Positions 52,750-62,029 of a stretch of 64,000 nucleotides of DNA are shown piece by piece. The translations under genes were made by a program, and so were the position numbers. Source of the stretch: MED-G16 sp964467915 (GTDB lineage Bacteria > Bacteroidota > Bacteroidia > Cytophagales > MED-G16); assembly GCA_964467915.1 (NCBI GenBank), contig CAYXSW010000006.1, forward strand, positions 8,515 to 72,514, written 5' to 3'. Positions within the stretch are counted from its first letter, which is position 1, and every line of letters begins with the position of its first letter. The notes under the pieces were generated by a model. The model saw nothing but the letters and a program-made list of their open reading frames with translations, did no database searches and was not told the origin of the DNA.

Positions 52750-54276
52750 ATGGAAGAAAAAATATTAATTCTTGATTTTGGTTCTCAATACACCCAGTTG
52801 ATTGCTAGAAGAGTAAGAGAATTAAATATTTATTGTGAAATATTTCCATATAATAAAATACCTAAAATCAAAAAAAATTATTTTGGAGTTATATTATCTG
52901 GAAGTCCTTTTTCAGTACACGATGAAAGTGCACCCTTTGTTGATCTTAATAATTTTGGTAATTTACCTATTCTAGGGATATGTTACGGAGCTCAATTAAT
53001 TGCACAAAATAATAATTGTGAAGTTACAAAGTCAAAAATTAGAGAATATGGTAGGGCTAAATTAAAATTTGTAGACTCAGAAAATATTCTTATGTCTGGA
53101 GTAAAAGAGAACTCTGATGTCTGGATGAGTCATGGTGATTCAATAACAAACATTCCAGAATCATTTAAAATTATTGCAAGTACTAAAGATGTTGATATAA
53201 CATCATATTATGTTAAAAATAAAGATTATTACGGTTTACAGTTTCATCCAGAAGTTACCCATAGTAAGTATGGAAAAATAATTTTAAAAAACTTTGCTGT
53301 AAAAATATGTCGTTGTTCACAGTCATGGACTCCTGATAGATTTGTTGAGTTTACAATTAAATCTATTAAAAAGACCGTTAAAGATAATAAAGTTGTCTTG
53401 GGACTCTCAGGAGGGGTTGACTCAAGTGTTGCTGCTATTTTAATTCATAAAGCAATAGGAGATAATCTTTATTGTGTTTTTGTAGATAATGGTCTACTTA
53501 GAAAAAATGAATTTAATAACGTCTTGTATTCTTATAAAAATTTAGGCTTAAATGTTATAGGTGTTGATTCAAAAAATTTATTCTATCAAGGTTTAAAAGG
53601 AAAATCAGATCCTGAGGATAAGAGAAAATCAATCGGAAATGATTTCATTAAAGTTTTTGAAGAAGAGGCAAACAAAATTGGAGACATAAAGTGGTTAGCT
53701 CAAGGAACGATTTATCCTGATGTAATTGAGTCTGTCTCTGTAAAAGGTCCCTCTGCAACAATAAAGTCTCATCATAATGTGGGAGGTTTACCTAAGAAAA
53801 TGAATCTCAAGATAGTTGAACCTCTAAATTTACTTTTCAAAGATGAGGTTAGGAAAGTTGGTAAATCTATGAATATGCCAGATGCTATCTTAAAGAGACA
53901 CCCGTTTCCAGGACCTGGTCTAGGAATAAGAATTCTCGGTGAAGTGACAAAGGAAAAAGTAGAGTTATTACAAGAAGCAGATGATATTTTTATATCTTCT
54001 TTAATAAAAAGAAATTTGTATGATGATGTTTGGCAAGCCGCAACAATTCTACTTCCTGTTAAATCTGTTGGTGTAATGGGAGATGAACGAACCTATGAAT
54101 TTACAGTGGTATTAAGAGCAGTCACAAGTTTAGATGGAATGACAGCAGATTGGTCAAGGTTGCCAAGTGATTTTTTGGCTGATGTTTCTAATGAGATAAT
54201 CAATAGAGTTAAGGGTATTAATAGGGTAGTTTATGATATTTCTTCTAAACCTCCTGCTACAATAGAATGGGAATGA
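52750..54276 (+). CDS. guaA: GMP synthase (glutamine-hydrolysing)
   Basis: GuaA converts XMP to GMP. The 508-residue protein has a class I amidotransferase domain with catalytic Cys78 (LGICYGAQ), His166 and Glu168 (LQFHPEVTH), then the ATP-pyrophosphatase domain with SGGVDSS at residues 220-226, and the C-terminal dimerisation domain ending in KPPATIEWE. It ends in TGA, one base before the next ATG, so the following gene is probably co-transcribed. Confidence 0.97.
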   Translation: MEEKILILDFGSQYTQLIARRVRELNIYCEIFPYNKIPKIKKNYFGVILSGSPFSVHDESAPFVDLNNFGNLPILGICYGAQLIAQNNNCEVTKSKIREYGRAKLKFVDSENILMSGVKENSDVWMSHGDSITNIPESFKIIASTKDVDITSYYVKNKDYYGLQFHPEVTHSKYGKIILKNFAVKICRCSQSWTPDRFVEFTIKSIKKTVKDNKVVLGLSGGVDSSVAAILIHKAIGDNLYCVFVDNGLLRKNEFNNVLYSYKNLGLNVIGVDSKNLFYQGLKGKSDPEDKRKSIGNDFIKVFEEEANKIGDIKWLAQGTIYPDVIESVSVKGPSATIKSHHNVGGLPKKMNLKIVEPLNLLFKDEVRKVGKSMNMPDAILKRHPFPGPGLGIRILGEVTKEKVELLQEADDIFISSLIKRNLYDDVWQAATILLPVKSVGVMGDERTYEFTVVLRAVTSLDGMTADWSRLPSDFLADVSNEIINRVKGINRVVYDISSKPPATIEWE

Positions 54277-54277
54277 T

Positions 54278-56038
54278 ATGAGATTAAAATTGTTTCTTCT
54301 TTTTATTATTTTCTCTTTTCCTCTAATAGGGCAATCCGACTATACCAGGTTTGTTCAGCTTAAAAAGTTATTTATTGAAGAAAAATATTCAGATCTCATA
54401 AAATCAGACATTGATATTAAAAAAAATAGTGAGTTTTACCCTTATCTATTATTTTATAATTCAGTTGCTGAATATGAATTAAACTTAAAAGACAAAGCAT
54501 TAGATAACTTCAAAAATATAATTAAAGTTTATCCTAAGTGGTCTCAGAAAAATGAAGTTTATTACTGGCTTGTAAGGATAAACTCAGAGAAAAATAGTTT
54601 AGATGAAGCTTTGATATCTTTTTCAAAGATATCAAATTCTTCAATCTTAGATGAATTATATCCAATTATTAACCCTTTAATTGAAAAAATTAATTCATTT
54701 AATCAATTATCAGAAATTTATAAATTATACCCTAAAAACAGATCAGTTGCAAAATACTATGGTAGAGCTCTTCTGAGAGAATATTTAAATGAGGATGTGA
54801 TTAATGAGATTAATGAGATTTTGGAGATTGTTGAAAAGGAAGATCTTTTTGTAAGTGATAACACAAAATTTAGAGTTGCTGTTCTTCTTCCTTTTATGTT
54901 TGATGGCTTAGAAAATACATATTTCGTTCAAAATAATGATTTTATTATGGATTTATATTCTGGAATAATTCATGGTGTTGAGAAATATGACTCTTTAAAT
55001 TCTATGATAGATATCGTAACATTTGATACAAGAAGAGACCCAAATAGAATTAAAAAAATTATTAATGATGGTAGTTTGGACAATATAGATTTAATTATTG
55101 GTCCTCTTTACAATAAACCAATAAGTCAAATAAAACAATTTTGTTTAGAGAATAAAATACTCATGATTAATCCTTTGTCATCAAATAATGAGATAATTGA
55201 TGATAATAATTATAGTTTCTTGTTTAAACCATCAATAAGAACTATTGCTGAAAAGGTTGCTGAATTTTCAATTACTAATTTTTCAGAAAACAAGAATGCA
55301 ATTATTTTTTATGAGAAAAATTATCAAGACTCTGTAGTTGCTGAAATTTATAACAATAAATTAGATTCAAATGGATTCAATATAATTTATAAAAAATCTG
55401 TTAGTCTAGATGATTCTCGTCTTATTTTAGACTCATTAGCAAGTACCTATGAATACATATTAAATGACTCTTTATATGATACATTAAAAAATGTTAGTGA
55501 TATTCTAATAAAAGAGGGTAGAGGAATTGGAGATTTAGATACAACATATATGTATACTGAAAAGTTTTTTATTGAAGATGATAGTATAGGTCATGTTTTT
55601 GTTTCTTCAAGAAATTCTCTATTCGCATCAAATATTATTAGTGCAATAGATATTAGGGAAGATACAATATCTGTATTAGGATTTTCAGATTGGTTGAATT
55701 TTAATGTTATTTCTGTGAATCAGCTTGAGGAATTGGATATTTCATTAATTGATATTAATTTTTTTGATATGGAGACACAAACTTTTAAGAATCTTAATAA
55801 TTATTTTCAGAACAATTACAGAAGAAAAATCTCTGAAAATTTTTTAGCAGGTTTCGAATTAATGAATATGATAACAACACTTACTAGAAGTTATGGTAAA
55901 TATTTTCAATTTGGGTTGAGAAATGAGAACAAAATCACATCTGACATTTCGACTCATTCATATTTTCTAGATAATAATGACAATCAGAAGGTTCCAATAG
56001 TAAAAGTTGAGAATTTCAAAATTATACTTCTAAATTAA
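54278..56038 (+). CDS. Secreted protein with TPR-like N-terminus and periplasmic-binding fold
   Basis: The 586-residue product has a signal peptide (ending LIGQ near residue 19), a helical repeat region (about 25-180, LYNSVAEYELNLKDKALDNF-like, with NEVYYWLVRINSEKN) and from about 200 a periplasmic-binding-protein fold of the branched-chain amino-acid type (FRVAVLLPFMFDG, DLIIGPLYNKPI, KILMINPLSSNNEI). In many flavobacteria the gene after guaA encodes a LysM plus binding-fold protein; I see no LysM here. It is probably a cell-wall or outer-membrane-associated factor. It overlaps the convergent sppA by four bases. Confidence 0.78.
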   Translation: MRLKLFLLFIIFSFPLIGQSDYTRFVQLKKLFIEEKYSDLIKSDIDIKKNSEFYPYLLFYNSVAEYELNLKDKALDNFKNIIKVYPKWSQKNEVYYWLVRINSEKNSLDEALISFSKISNSSILDELYPIINPLIEKINSFNQLSEIYKLYPKNRSVAKYYGRALLREYLNEDVINEINEILEIVEKEDLFVSDNTKFRVAVLLPFMFDGLENTYFVQNNDFIMDLYSGIIHGVEKYDSLNSMIDIVTFDTRRDPNRIKKIINDGSLDNIDLIIGPLYNKPISQIKQFCLENKILMINPLSSNNEIIDDNNYSFLFKPSIRTIAEKVAEFSITNFSENKNAIIFYEKNYQDSVVAEIYNNKLDSNGFNIIYKKSVSLDDSRLILDSLASTYEYILNDSLYDTLKNVSDILIKEGRGIGDLDTTYMYTEKFFIEDDSIGHVFVSSRNSLFASNIISAIDIREDTISVLGFSDWLNFNVISVNQLEELDISLIDINFFDMETQTFKNLNNYFQNNYRRKISENFLAGFELMNMITTLTRSYGKYFQFGLRNENKITSDISTHSYFLDNNDNQKVPIVKVENFKIILLN

Positions 56039-57795
56039 TCAATTCTGAATTCCATTCTCATTTGGAAAGGATCATAAAAATCATTTTTAATAATACTTTC
56101 AATAAGCCAATTACTTTTTAGAAATGGATCTAAAACAGTTTTAGTTTGTTGAAGAGATGAAATTATTTTTTCAAATTCTGATTTTTGTTTAGGATACTCT
56201 ATTATCTGGTATTTTTCAATATCTGCAAGGTCAGCAGCTAAATTAATGGCATCATTAAATTCTCCAACTATATCTATAAGATTTAATTTTTTTCCTTCAT
56301 TCCCATAGTAAACTCTTCCTCTAGCTAGCTTATCAACTTCTTCTTTAGTCATGGATCTTCCTTCTGCAACTATTGATAAAAAGTCTGAATAAATTTGATT
56401 AACGCCTCTTTGAAATAATTTTTTTTCATCCTCTTCTAATGGCTCAAATGGATCAATTTCTCCAATATTTTTATTGGTCCTTATCTGATCAGTTGTTATT
56501 TTAAGTTTATCATTAAGTAACCCTGATATTTCAGGAAATAAACCAAATACACCTATAGATCCTACTATTGATCCACTTGAAGCGATTAATGTATCAGCTG
56601 GCATAGAAATATAGTATCCTCCTGATGCACATACATCTGACATATAAGCTATTAAAGGTTTTTCTTTATTTAACAATTCTAGTTCTCGAGCTATTAAATC
56701 AGAAGCAAATGCACTACCTCCACCTGAGTTAACATATAGAATTACAGACTTTATATTTTTATTTTTCTTAATCTTCTTGATTTCTTTAATTATAGATTCT
56801 GAATAAATACCATCATCTCCAGATCCAGGTAAGATCCCCCCAATAGCATATATTACTGCTATTTTATTTTTATTGTATTTATTATTTTTTAATGTTTTTC
56901 GGTACTTAAGTAAAGAAATCTTTTTATAAGAACTATCTACTTTACTTTTTAGATATTTTTCCATTTCGTCTTCATAAATTAGACTATCTACCAATTTATT
57001 ATTTAGGGCATCACTAGCTAGTTCAGTCTCAAAATTTTCAATCATCTCAAAAAGATCACGTTCTTTAAGGTCTCTTGAGGAAGATATTTTATCTAAATAA
57101 TTTGACATTCTGTAGTCTAATAAATTCAAATATTGTTCCTCATTTTCTTTACTAAAATCTGTCCTCACATAAGTTTCAGCAGCACCTTTGTATTCACCAA
57201 CTCTAAAAAGCTGAATTTTTATACCTAGTTCTTCTAACATATTTTTATAAAAAAATTCACTTATTCCGAATCCACTTACTGATATAAAACCAGGAGGAGA
57301 AATAGCCATAAAATCTGAAACAGAGGAAATGAAATAAGCACCTTTAGTATGTAAATCAGCGAATGAATATATCGGCTTTGATTTTTTAAATTCTTCAAGA
57401 ATATCTCTAACCTTTTCAGCTTTATTAAAACTAATACCTAAATTTTCTACATTAAGATATATTCCTTTTATTTTATCATCCTCTGATGCTTTCTTGATAA
57501 TATTTTTGAATGTTAATAGGCTTATTTTTTCAGTTTGACTATTATCAATTAATGGTAAAGGTAGAGGGATTTCAAAATCAAAATTTAATTCGTCAGCTTT
57601 AGTATCTCTATCTCCTATTAAACTTAAATTATCGATATATAATAGACTATTTTCTGATACAACTATCTCTTCTTTTGTGCTTGGAGAAAATAGAGCTCCT
57701 ATTATGCTAAAGAAAATTATTATTAGAATTATGCTTATAATGAATGATAAAATTCCTTTGAGCGCATTTACAAAAACATCAATTAGAAAATTCAT
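56035..57795 (-). CDS. sppA: Signal peptide peptidase SppA, long form
   Basis: This membrane serine protease degrades cleaved signal peptides. The 586-residue protein has one membrane anchor (about residues 13-36) and two S49 domains. The Ser-Lys dyad appears complete: Lys203 in EYKGAAE of the first domain and Ser391 in CASGGYYISMPAD of the second, as in E. coli 67K SppA. VNSGGGSAFASD lies just before the serine. It is the last gene of the nfeD-kdsB-sppA run and overlaps kdsB by four bases. Confidence 0.95.
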   Translation of the reverse strand: MNFLIDVFVNALKGILSFIISIILIIIFFSIIGALFSPSTKEEIVVSENSLLYIDNLSLIGDRDTKADELNFDFEIPLPLPLIDNSQTEKISLLTFKNIIKKASEDDKIKGIYLNVENLGISFNKAEKVRDILEEFKKSKPIYSFADLHTKGAYFISSVSDFMAISPPGFISVSGFGISEFFYKNMLEELGIKIQLFRVGEYKGAAETYVRTDFSKENEEQYLNLLDYRMSNYLDKISSSRDLKERDLFEMIENFETELASDALNNKLVDSLIYEDEMEKYLKSKVDSSYKKISLLKYRKTLKNNKYNKNKIAVIYAIGGILPGSGDDGIYSESIIKEIKKIKKNKNIKSVILYVNSGGGSAFASDLIARELELLNKEKPLIAYMSDVCASGGYYISMPADTLIASSGSIVGSIGVFGLFPEISGLLNDKLKITTDQIRTNKNIGEIDPFEPLEEDEKKLFQRGVNQIYSDFLSIVAEGRSMTKEEVDKLARGRVYYGNEGKKLNLIDIVGEFNDAINLAADLADIEKYQIIEYPKQKSEFEKIISSLQQTKTVLDPFLKSNWLIESIIKNDFYDPFQMRMEFRID

Positions 57796-58517
57796 TTTAA
57801 ATTATTTTTATTTAAATATTTTTCTGCGAAGATAAGATCTTCTTTTGTATCTATACTAAAACTATCAAATTTTGTAGTATTTAATTTTATAGTATATCCG
57901 TTTTCTAACCATCTTAATTGTTCTAAGGATTCACTTATCTCAAGTTCTGAAGGGGTTAAAGAAATTATTTTTTTGAGTACATCTGGAGTGTACGCGTAGA
58001 TACAAATATGCTTATAATAGTTTCTCTTTTCTTTTTGATAGGGGATTATTGACCTTGAAAAATACAATGCTTCATCTGAATTATTTTTGACTACTTTCAT
58101 CACAGATTTCCTCTCTATTAACTCAGAATATTTCTCTTGTTTAATTAGAGTACATATCTCATTAGGAGATTTACATATTGAGATAATATCTTCTATTTGT
58201 TCGTTTTTAATAAAAGGCTCATCACCCTGGACATTAATTATATAGTCATATTCTTTATTTAATTTTTGATATGCTTCGTGTACTCTCTCAGTTCCATTTA
58301 TAGGATTATCAGATGTCATAATAACATTTCCAAATTCATTTACATGATCATAAATTTGTTTGTTTGGTGTAGCAACATATAATTCGCTAAGTTTATTTGA
58401 TTTCATAGCAGATTCATAAACTCTCCTGATCATTGATTTTTCTCCAATATTAATTAAAGGTTTTCCAGGAAGTCTTGATGACTCCATTCTTGCAGGTATT
58501 ATGCCAATAATTTTCAT
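57792..58517 (-). CDS. kdsB: 3-deoxy-manno-octulosonate cytidylyltransferase
   Basis: KdsB activates KDO as CMP-KDO for the inner core of lipopolysaccharide. The 241-residue protein has the CTP-binding opening IIGIIPARMESSRLPGKPL (core IPARMESSRLPGKP), MTSDNPINGTERV near residue 68, NVQGDEPF near 94 and the closing TKFDSFSIDTKEDLIFAEKYL (core SIDTKEDL). It fits with the lipid A genes at 14.8-18 kb. It lies between nfeD and sppA, an association without an obvious metabolic reason. Confidence 0.95.
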   Translation of the reverse strand: MKIIGIIPARMESSRLPGKPLINIGEKSMIRRVYESAMKSNKLSELYVATPNKQIYDHVNEFGNVIMTSDNPINGTERVHEAYQKLNKEYDYIINVQGDEPFIKNEQIEDIISICKSPNEICTLIKQEKYSELIERKSVMKVVKNNSDEALYFSRSIIPYQKEKRNYYKHICIYAYTPDVLKKIISLTPSELEISESLEQLRWLENGYTIKLNTTKFDSFSIDTKEDLIFAEKYLNKNNLK

Positions 58518-59855
58518 TTAGGCTTTTTTTACTTTAAGAGATGAACCTTCGTTGTTAGTTACAATAATTTTTTTATTTTTTTCAATATATTCGCCAGAGG
58601 TTGAGGCATCATAAATTTTTTCTTCAATAATAACCTTACCACTTGGTCTTAATACTGTAAAAGATTTTCCTTTCATATTTAGAAGGTCATCAGAATAATT
58701 TTTTGAAATATATCCTTTACTTGTTTCTTGAGTTTCATCTAAAGCAATTTTTTTAAATGCTTTTGTGTCAGTAAGCTTAATTCCACCAAAAAGTATCAAT
58801 AAGCCAAAACTAAAAACTGAAATTAATACTGAAAGGCTTGATGCAATCAAATCTCTAGATAAAACAAAAGTAAAGTCAAACATATCATTGTTTAACATTA
58901 TTAATATTAGGGAGCTTAATGAAGTAAATAAACCTACTACTCCAAAAATGCCAAAACCTGGTATAACAAATACCTCAAGAGCAATAAATATTATACCAAT
59001 GAAAAATAACATAATTTCCCAATTTTCTGCAACTCCATTTAAATAATAGGGTACTAAGTATAAAATTAAAGCAGTTATCGAAGCTATTATAGGGAAACCT
59101 ATTCCTGGTGTTTGCAATTCAAAGTACAATCCTCCAAGTATTAATAATATCAATACACTGCTAACTACAGGATTAAGAAAAAAAGAGATAATATCTTCTG
59201 TTGAGTCTAATTCATATCTAGTTATTTTATAATTATTAATATCTTGTCTTTCTAAGATTTCTTCAATTGAATTTAATTCAGCATCACAAAAGCCAAATTT
59301 AATAGCTTCATGAGTAGAAAAAGTAATTACTTTACCTTCTGAAGAAATACTATCAACTTCTATGTCTTCATCTACCATTGCTTCAGCGATTTTTGGGTCT
59401 CTTCCTTTAGCCTCAGCAGTAGATCTCATTATTGATCTCATGTATGACTGGTATTTATCAGGAGCTTGGGTTCCATCTCCTGTAACCACGGTTGCTGCTC
59501 CAATGCTTGCTCCACTACTCATATAAATACTATCTGTGGCTATAGATATTAAAGCTCCTGCGGATGCAGCATCTTTATTTATCCATACGTATATAGGTTT
59601 TTCAAAATCTAAAATTCTTGTTCTAATGTCATCTGCATCAGTAACAGCTCCTCCATATGTGTCCATTTCTATAATTATTATATCATAGTCTTTTTCAGTG
59701 GCTTCATCGAGGAGTAACTTTGAATATCTGTTAGTTCTCGGGTCAATATTGGATTTAATTTCACCAACCAATACTTTTGTTTCTTCTTCATTTGCTGTAA
59801 TAAAAAATAATGGTAAAAGAGAAAATAGTAAAACCTTCAATATATTTGATTTCAT
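58518..59855 (-). CDS. NfeD-family membrane serine protease
   Basis: The 445-residue protein has a signal peptide, a ClpP/SDH-type protease domain (about 25-215), several membrane helices (about 225-350) and a C-terminal OB-fold NfeD domain (about 380-445). The catalytic Ser98 in DAASAGALIS and Lys134 in APDKYQSYMRS are both present, as in the archaeal 1510-N protease, so it is the full-length NfeD1b-type and not the short membrane form. Such proteases are often linked to SPFH/stomatin proteins, but none is encoded nearby. It is divergent from the LysM gene across only 21 bases. Confidence 0.9.
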   Translation of the reverse strand: MKSNILKVLLFSLLPLFFITANEEETKVLVGEIKSNIDPRTNRYSKLLLDEATEKDYDIIIIEMDTYGGAVTDADDIRTRILDFEKPIYVWINKDAASAGALISIATDSIYMSSGASIGAATVVTGDGTQAPDKYQSYMRSIMRSTAEAKGRDPKIAEAMVDEDIEVDSISSEGKVITFSTHEAIKFGFCDAELNSIEEILERQDINNYKITRYELDSTEDIISFFLNPVVSSVLILLILGGLYFELQTPGIGFPIIASITALILYLVPYYLNGVAENWEIMLFFIGIIFIALEVFVIPGFGIFGVVGLFTSLSSLILIMLNNDMFDFTFVLSRDLIASSLSVLISVFSFGLLILFGGIKLTDTKAFKKIALDETQETSKGYISKNYSDDLLNMKGKSFTVLRPSGKVIIEEKIYDASTSGEYIEKNKKIIVTNNEGSSLKVKKA

Positions 59856-59876
59856 AACAAGTTTTAATTTGAAATT

Positions 59877-60410
59877 ATGTCAATAAAGTTATTAAAAATT
59901 GCTCTAATATTTTTCTTTATTTCTTATAACAACTCTTACTCACAAGATAAAGAATATCATATCGTAGAAAAAGGTGAAACTTTCTACTCTATCTCAAAAA
60001 AATTTAATAAAAGCATTGAAGAACTAAAAAGGTTGAATAATTTAAAAGGAAATACATTATCAATTGGTCAAAAAATTATTATAAATATTTTTGAAATTGA
60101 AGAAGAAAAAATAACTAACTCTAATAATGAAATAAGAACCAATAGGGTGGAAGGCTTTGCTTCTTCAATAGATGATTCTGAAAATTCTGATAAATATCTA
60201 GCATTACATAAAACTGCAGAGATAGGAACCATAATTTTTGTAAAAAATCAAATGAATGAAAACATTGTTATAGTCAGAGTTATAGGAAAATTACCTAAAA
60301 CTGGTAATAACGATAAAATTGACATAAGATTATCCAGAGTAGCTTTCGAAAAATTAAACGCTAAGGACCAAATAATTCCTGTAGAATTAACTTATGTTAA
60401 AAAGAAATAA
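59877..60410 (+). CDS. Secreted LysM protein with RlpA-like double-psi barrel
   Basis: The 177-residue protein has a signal peptide (ending SYSQ near residue 22), one LysM peptidoglycan-binding module (about 26-71, HIVEKGETFYSISKKF ... LSIGQKIII) and a C-terminal part (about 90-173) that resembles the RlpA-like double-psi beta-barrel (LHKTAEIGTIIFVKNQM, VRVIGKLPKTGNNDKIDIRLS). Classical lytic RlpA needs a conserved Asp and His; I cannot place them with confidence, so enzymatic activity is uncertain. TTAATTTG, one base off the -7 consensus, lies five bases before the ATG. Confidence 0.85.
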   Translation: MSIKLLKIALIFFFISYNNSYSQDKEYHIVEKGETFYSISKKFNKSIEELKRLNNLKGNTLSIGQKIIINIFEIEEEKITNSNNEIRTNRVEGFASSIDDSENSDKYLALHKTAEIGTIIFVKNQMNENIVIVRVIGKLPKTGNNDKIDIRLSRVAFEKLNAKDQIIPVELTYVKKK

Positions 60411-60467
60411 AATAATAGTAGATATTATAAAATATATGAGATATATTGCGCTCTAATTTTAAATATT

Positions 60468-60662
60468 ATGAGTACAGGTAAAGTAAAATTTTTTAACATT
60501 TCTAAAGGTTACGGATTCATTGTCGAAGATGGTAATGAAGCTGAACATTTTGTTCATTCAACTGGGTTAATTGATCAAATCAACGAAGGTGATTCAGTAG
60601 AATTTGAATTAGTTGACGGTAAAAAAGGAAAAATAGCTGGAAACGTGAAAAGAATATCTTAA
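60468..60662 (+). CDS. Cold-shock domain protein
   Basis: This 64-residue protein is a single cold-shock domain that binds single-stranded RNA or DNA. RNP1 is KGYGFI (residues 13-18) and RNP2 is HFVHS (27-31), with the expected VKFFN start and VKRIS end. It is acidic overall, like other CSPs. TAATTTTA, one base off the -7 consensus, is six bases before the ATG, so I see no long cold-responsive leader of the kind found before E. coli cspA. Confidence 0.94.
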   Translation: MSTGKVKFFNISKGYGFIVEDGNEAEHFVHSTGLIDQINEGDSVEFELVDGKKGKIAGNVKRIS

Positions 60663-60669
60663 TTGATAT

Positions 60670-61293
60670 TTATTTCCATTCCCCAGGATTTTCTCTCCAA
60701 GATTTCAATTTAACAAGTTCTTTCTTGCTGATGTAGTTATTAGCTAGAGCAACTTCTAGTAGGTCGCTATAGTAAAATACGCTTTCAGCATTGCACTTGA
60801 TATTATTGAAATTTTCCGCTGATATTTTAAAACCGTAGTTGAATATTGAGAGGACTGCTAGGACATTAGATCCAGCTTCTCTAATTGCTTCTACGGCTTT
60901 TAATGAACTACCACCAGTAGAAATTAAGTCTTCTATAAGAACTACATTTTTATTTTTTTCTAGTCGTCCCTCAATTAAGTTTTTCATTCCATGTGCTTTT
61001 GGTTTCGACCTAACATACGAAAAGGGAAGTTTTAATTCATTTGATACTAGCGCACCTTGTGGTATTCCAGCTGTAGCAACACCTGCTATGCTGTCAACAT
61101 CCTTATAATTTTCATTAATTCTTTCTATTAATCTTTCTGTTATTTTAGATCTTATATTAGGATATGATAATGAAATTCTATTATCAAAATAAATTGGAGA
61201 TTTCCATCCTGAAGCCCAGTTAAAAGGCTTTTCAAGATTTATCTTTATTGAATTTATTTTTATTAAACTATTTAATAATTTTAGAGATTTCAT
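60670..61293 (-). CDS. pyrE: Orotate phosphoribosyltransferase
   Basis: PyrE makes orotidine-5'-phosphate in pyrimidine synthesis. The 207-residue protein has FNWASGWKSPIYFDNR near residue 24, the GVATAGIPQGALV segment near 71, the KPKAHGMKNLIEG loop near 92 and the PRPP loop VVLIEDLISTGGS near 115. It is a single gene convergent with the cold-shock gene (seven bases between) and divergent from the Nudix gene. An exact -7 element lies seven bases before its ATG. Confidence 0.96.
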   Translation of the reverse strand: MKSLKLLNSLIKINSIKINLEKPFNWASGWKSPIYFDNRISLSYPNIRSKITERLIERINENYKDVDSIAGVATAGIPQGALVSNELKLPFSYVRSKPKAHGMKNLIEGRLEKNKNVVLIEDLISTGGSSLKAVEAIREAGSNVLAVLSIFNYGFKISAENFNNIKCNAESVFYYSDLLEVALANNYISKKELVKLKSWRENPGEWK

Positions 61294-61300
61294 ATTTTAA

Positions 61301-61308
61301 CAAAAGTA
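61301..61308 (-). promoter_or_regulatory. Candidate -7 promoter element of pyrE
   Basis: On the minus strand TACTTTTG matches TAnnTTTG exactly, seven bases before the ATG at 61293. A TTTG lies upstream but at 25 bases, longer than the usual spacing. The short leader leaves no room for the attenuator known upstream of pyrE in E. coli. Confidence 0.45.
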
Positions 61309-61348
61309 AGATTAATTTTAATATTATTTCATTCAAATTTACCTTTAT

Positions 61349-62029
61349 ATGAAAACTATATATGTAAATGATATTCCTATATTTTTTAAGCGTCTAAATA
61401 ATTTAAAATTAAAAAAAGAAGACTTTGACACTTATATTGATGGATCTTCAGGCATAGTTCCTAAAAAATTATATTCTAGAGTTTTAATTTATGATAGCTC
61501 TATTAATACCATTGTTGACCTACTTAAAAAAATGACCTCTTTTAAGTACAAAAAAATATATTCTATTACAATCACTCTAAAAGATTATAATTCAGTTCTC
61601 AAGCAAGTAAAAAAAATGTTTAAAATAGTTAAAGCAGCAGGCGGTGTTGTTAAAAATAAAAATGATGAAATTCTTTTTATTTATAGAATGAAAAAGTGGG
61701 ACCTCCCTAAAGGAAAACTAGACAAGGGTGAGACAATTTTAGAATGTGCTAAGAGAGAAGTTCAAGAAGAAACTATGGTAGATGTTGAATGTAAAGATAA
61801 GATTGTTTCAACTTGGCACACATACACTAGAAATAAAAAATATGTATTAAAGAAAACAACATGGTTTAGGATGCTATGTTTAGATGACTCAAAAATGAAA
61901 CCACAGATAAAAGAGAAAATAGAGAAGGTAGAGTGGATGAAAAAATCAACTATTGATGATATTTTATTAAATTCATACAAGACACTTAATTTTGTTATTA
62001 AAGAGTACTTTAATAAAAAGTCTAATTAA
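61349..62029 (+). CDS. Nudix hydrolase with N-terminal extension
   Basis: The 226-residue protein has a Nudix domain at about 93-220, preceded by about 92 residues of no domain I recognise. The Nudix box starts at Gly122 and holds Glu128, Arg136-Glu137 and Glu140-Glu141, so the metal-binding glutamates are kept. The conserved glycine near the end of the box is Met143 (EETMV). It probably hydrolyses a nucleoside diphosphate derivative; the substrate cannot be told. It overlaps the convergent aminotransferase gene by four bases. TACCTTTA, one mismatch from the -7 consensus, is one base before the ATG. Confidence 0.9.
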   Translation: MKTIYVNDIPIFFKRLNNLKLKKEDFDTYIDGSSGIVPKKLYSRVLIYDSSINTIVDLLKKMTSFKYKKIYSITITLKDYNSVLKQVKKMFKIVKAAGGVVKNKNDEILFIYRMKKWDLPKGKLDKGETILECAKREVQEETMVDVECKDKIVSTWHTYTRNKKYVLKKTTWFRMLCLDDSKMKPQIKEKIEKVEWMKKSTIDDILLNSYKTLNFVIKEYFNKKSN

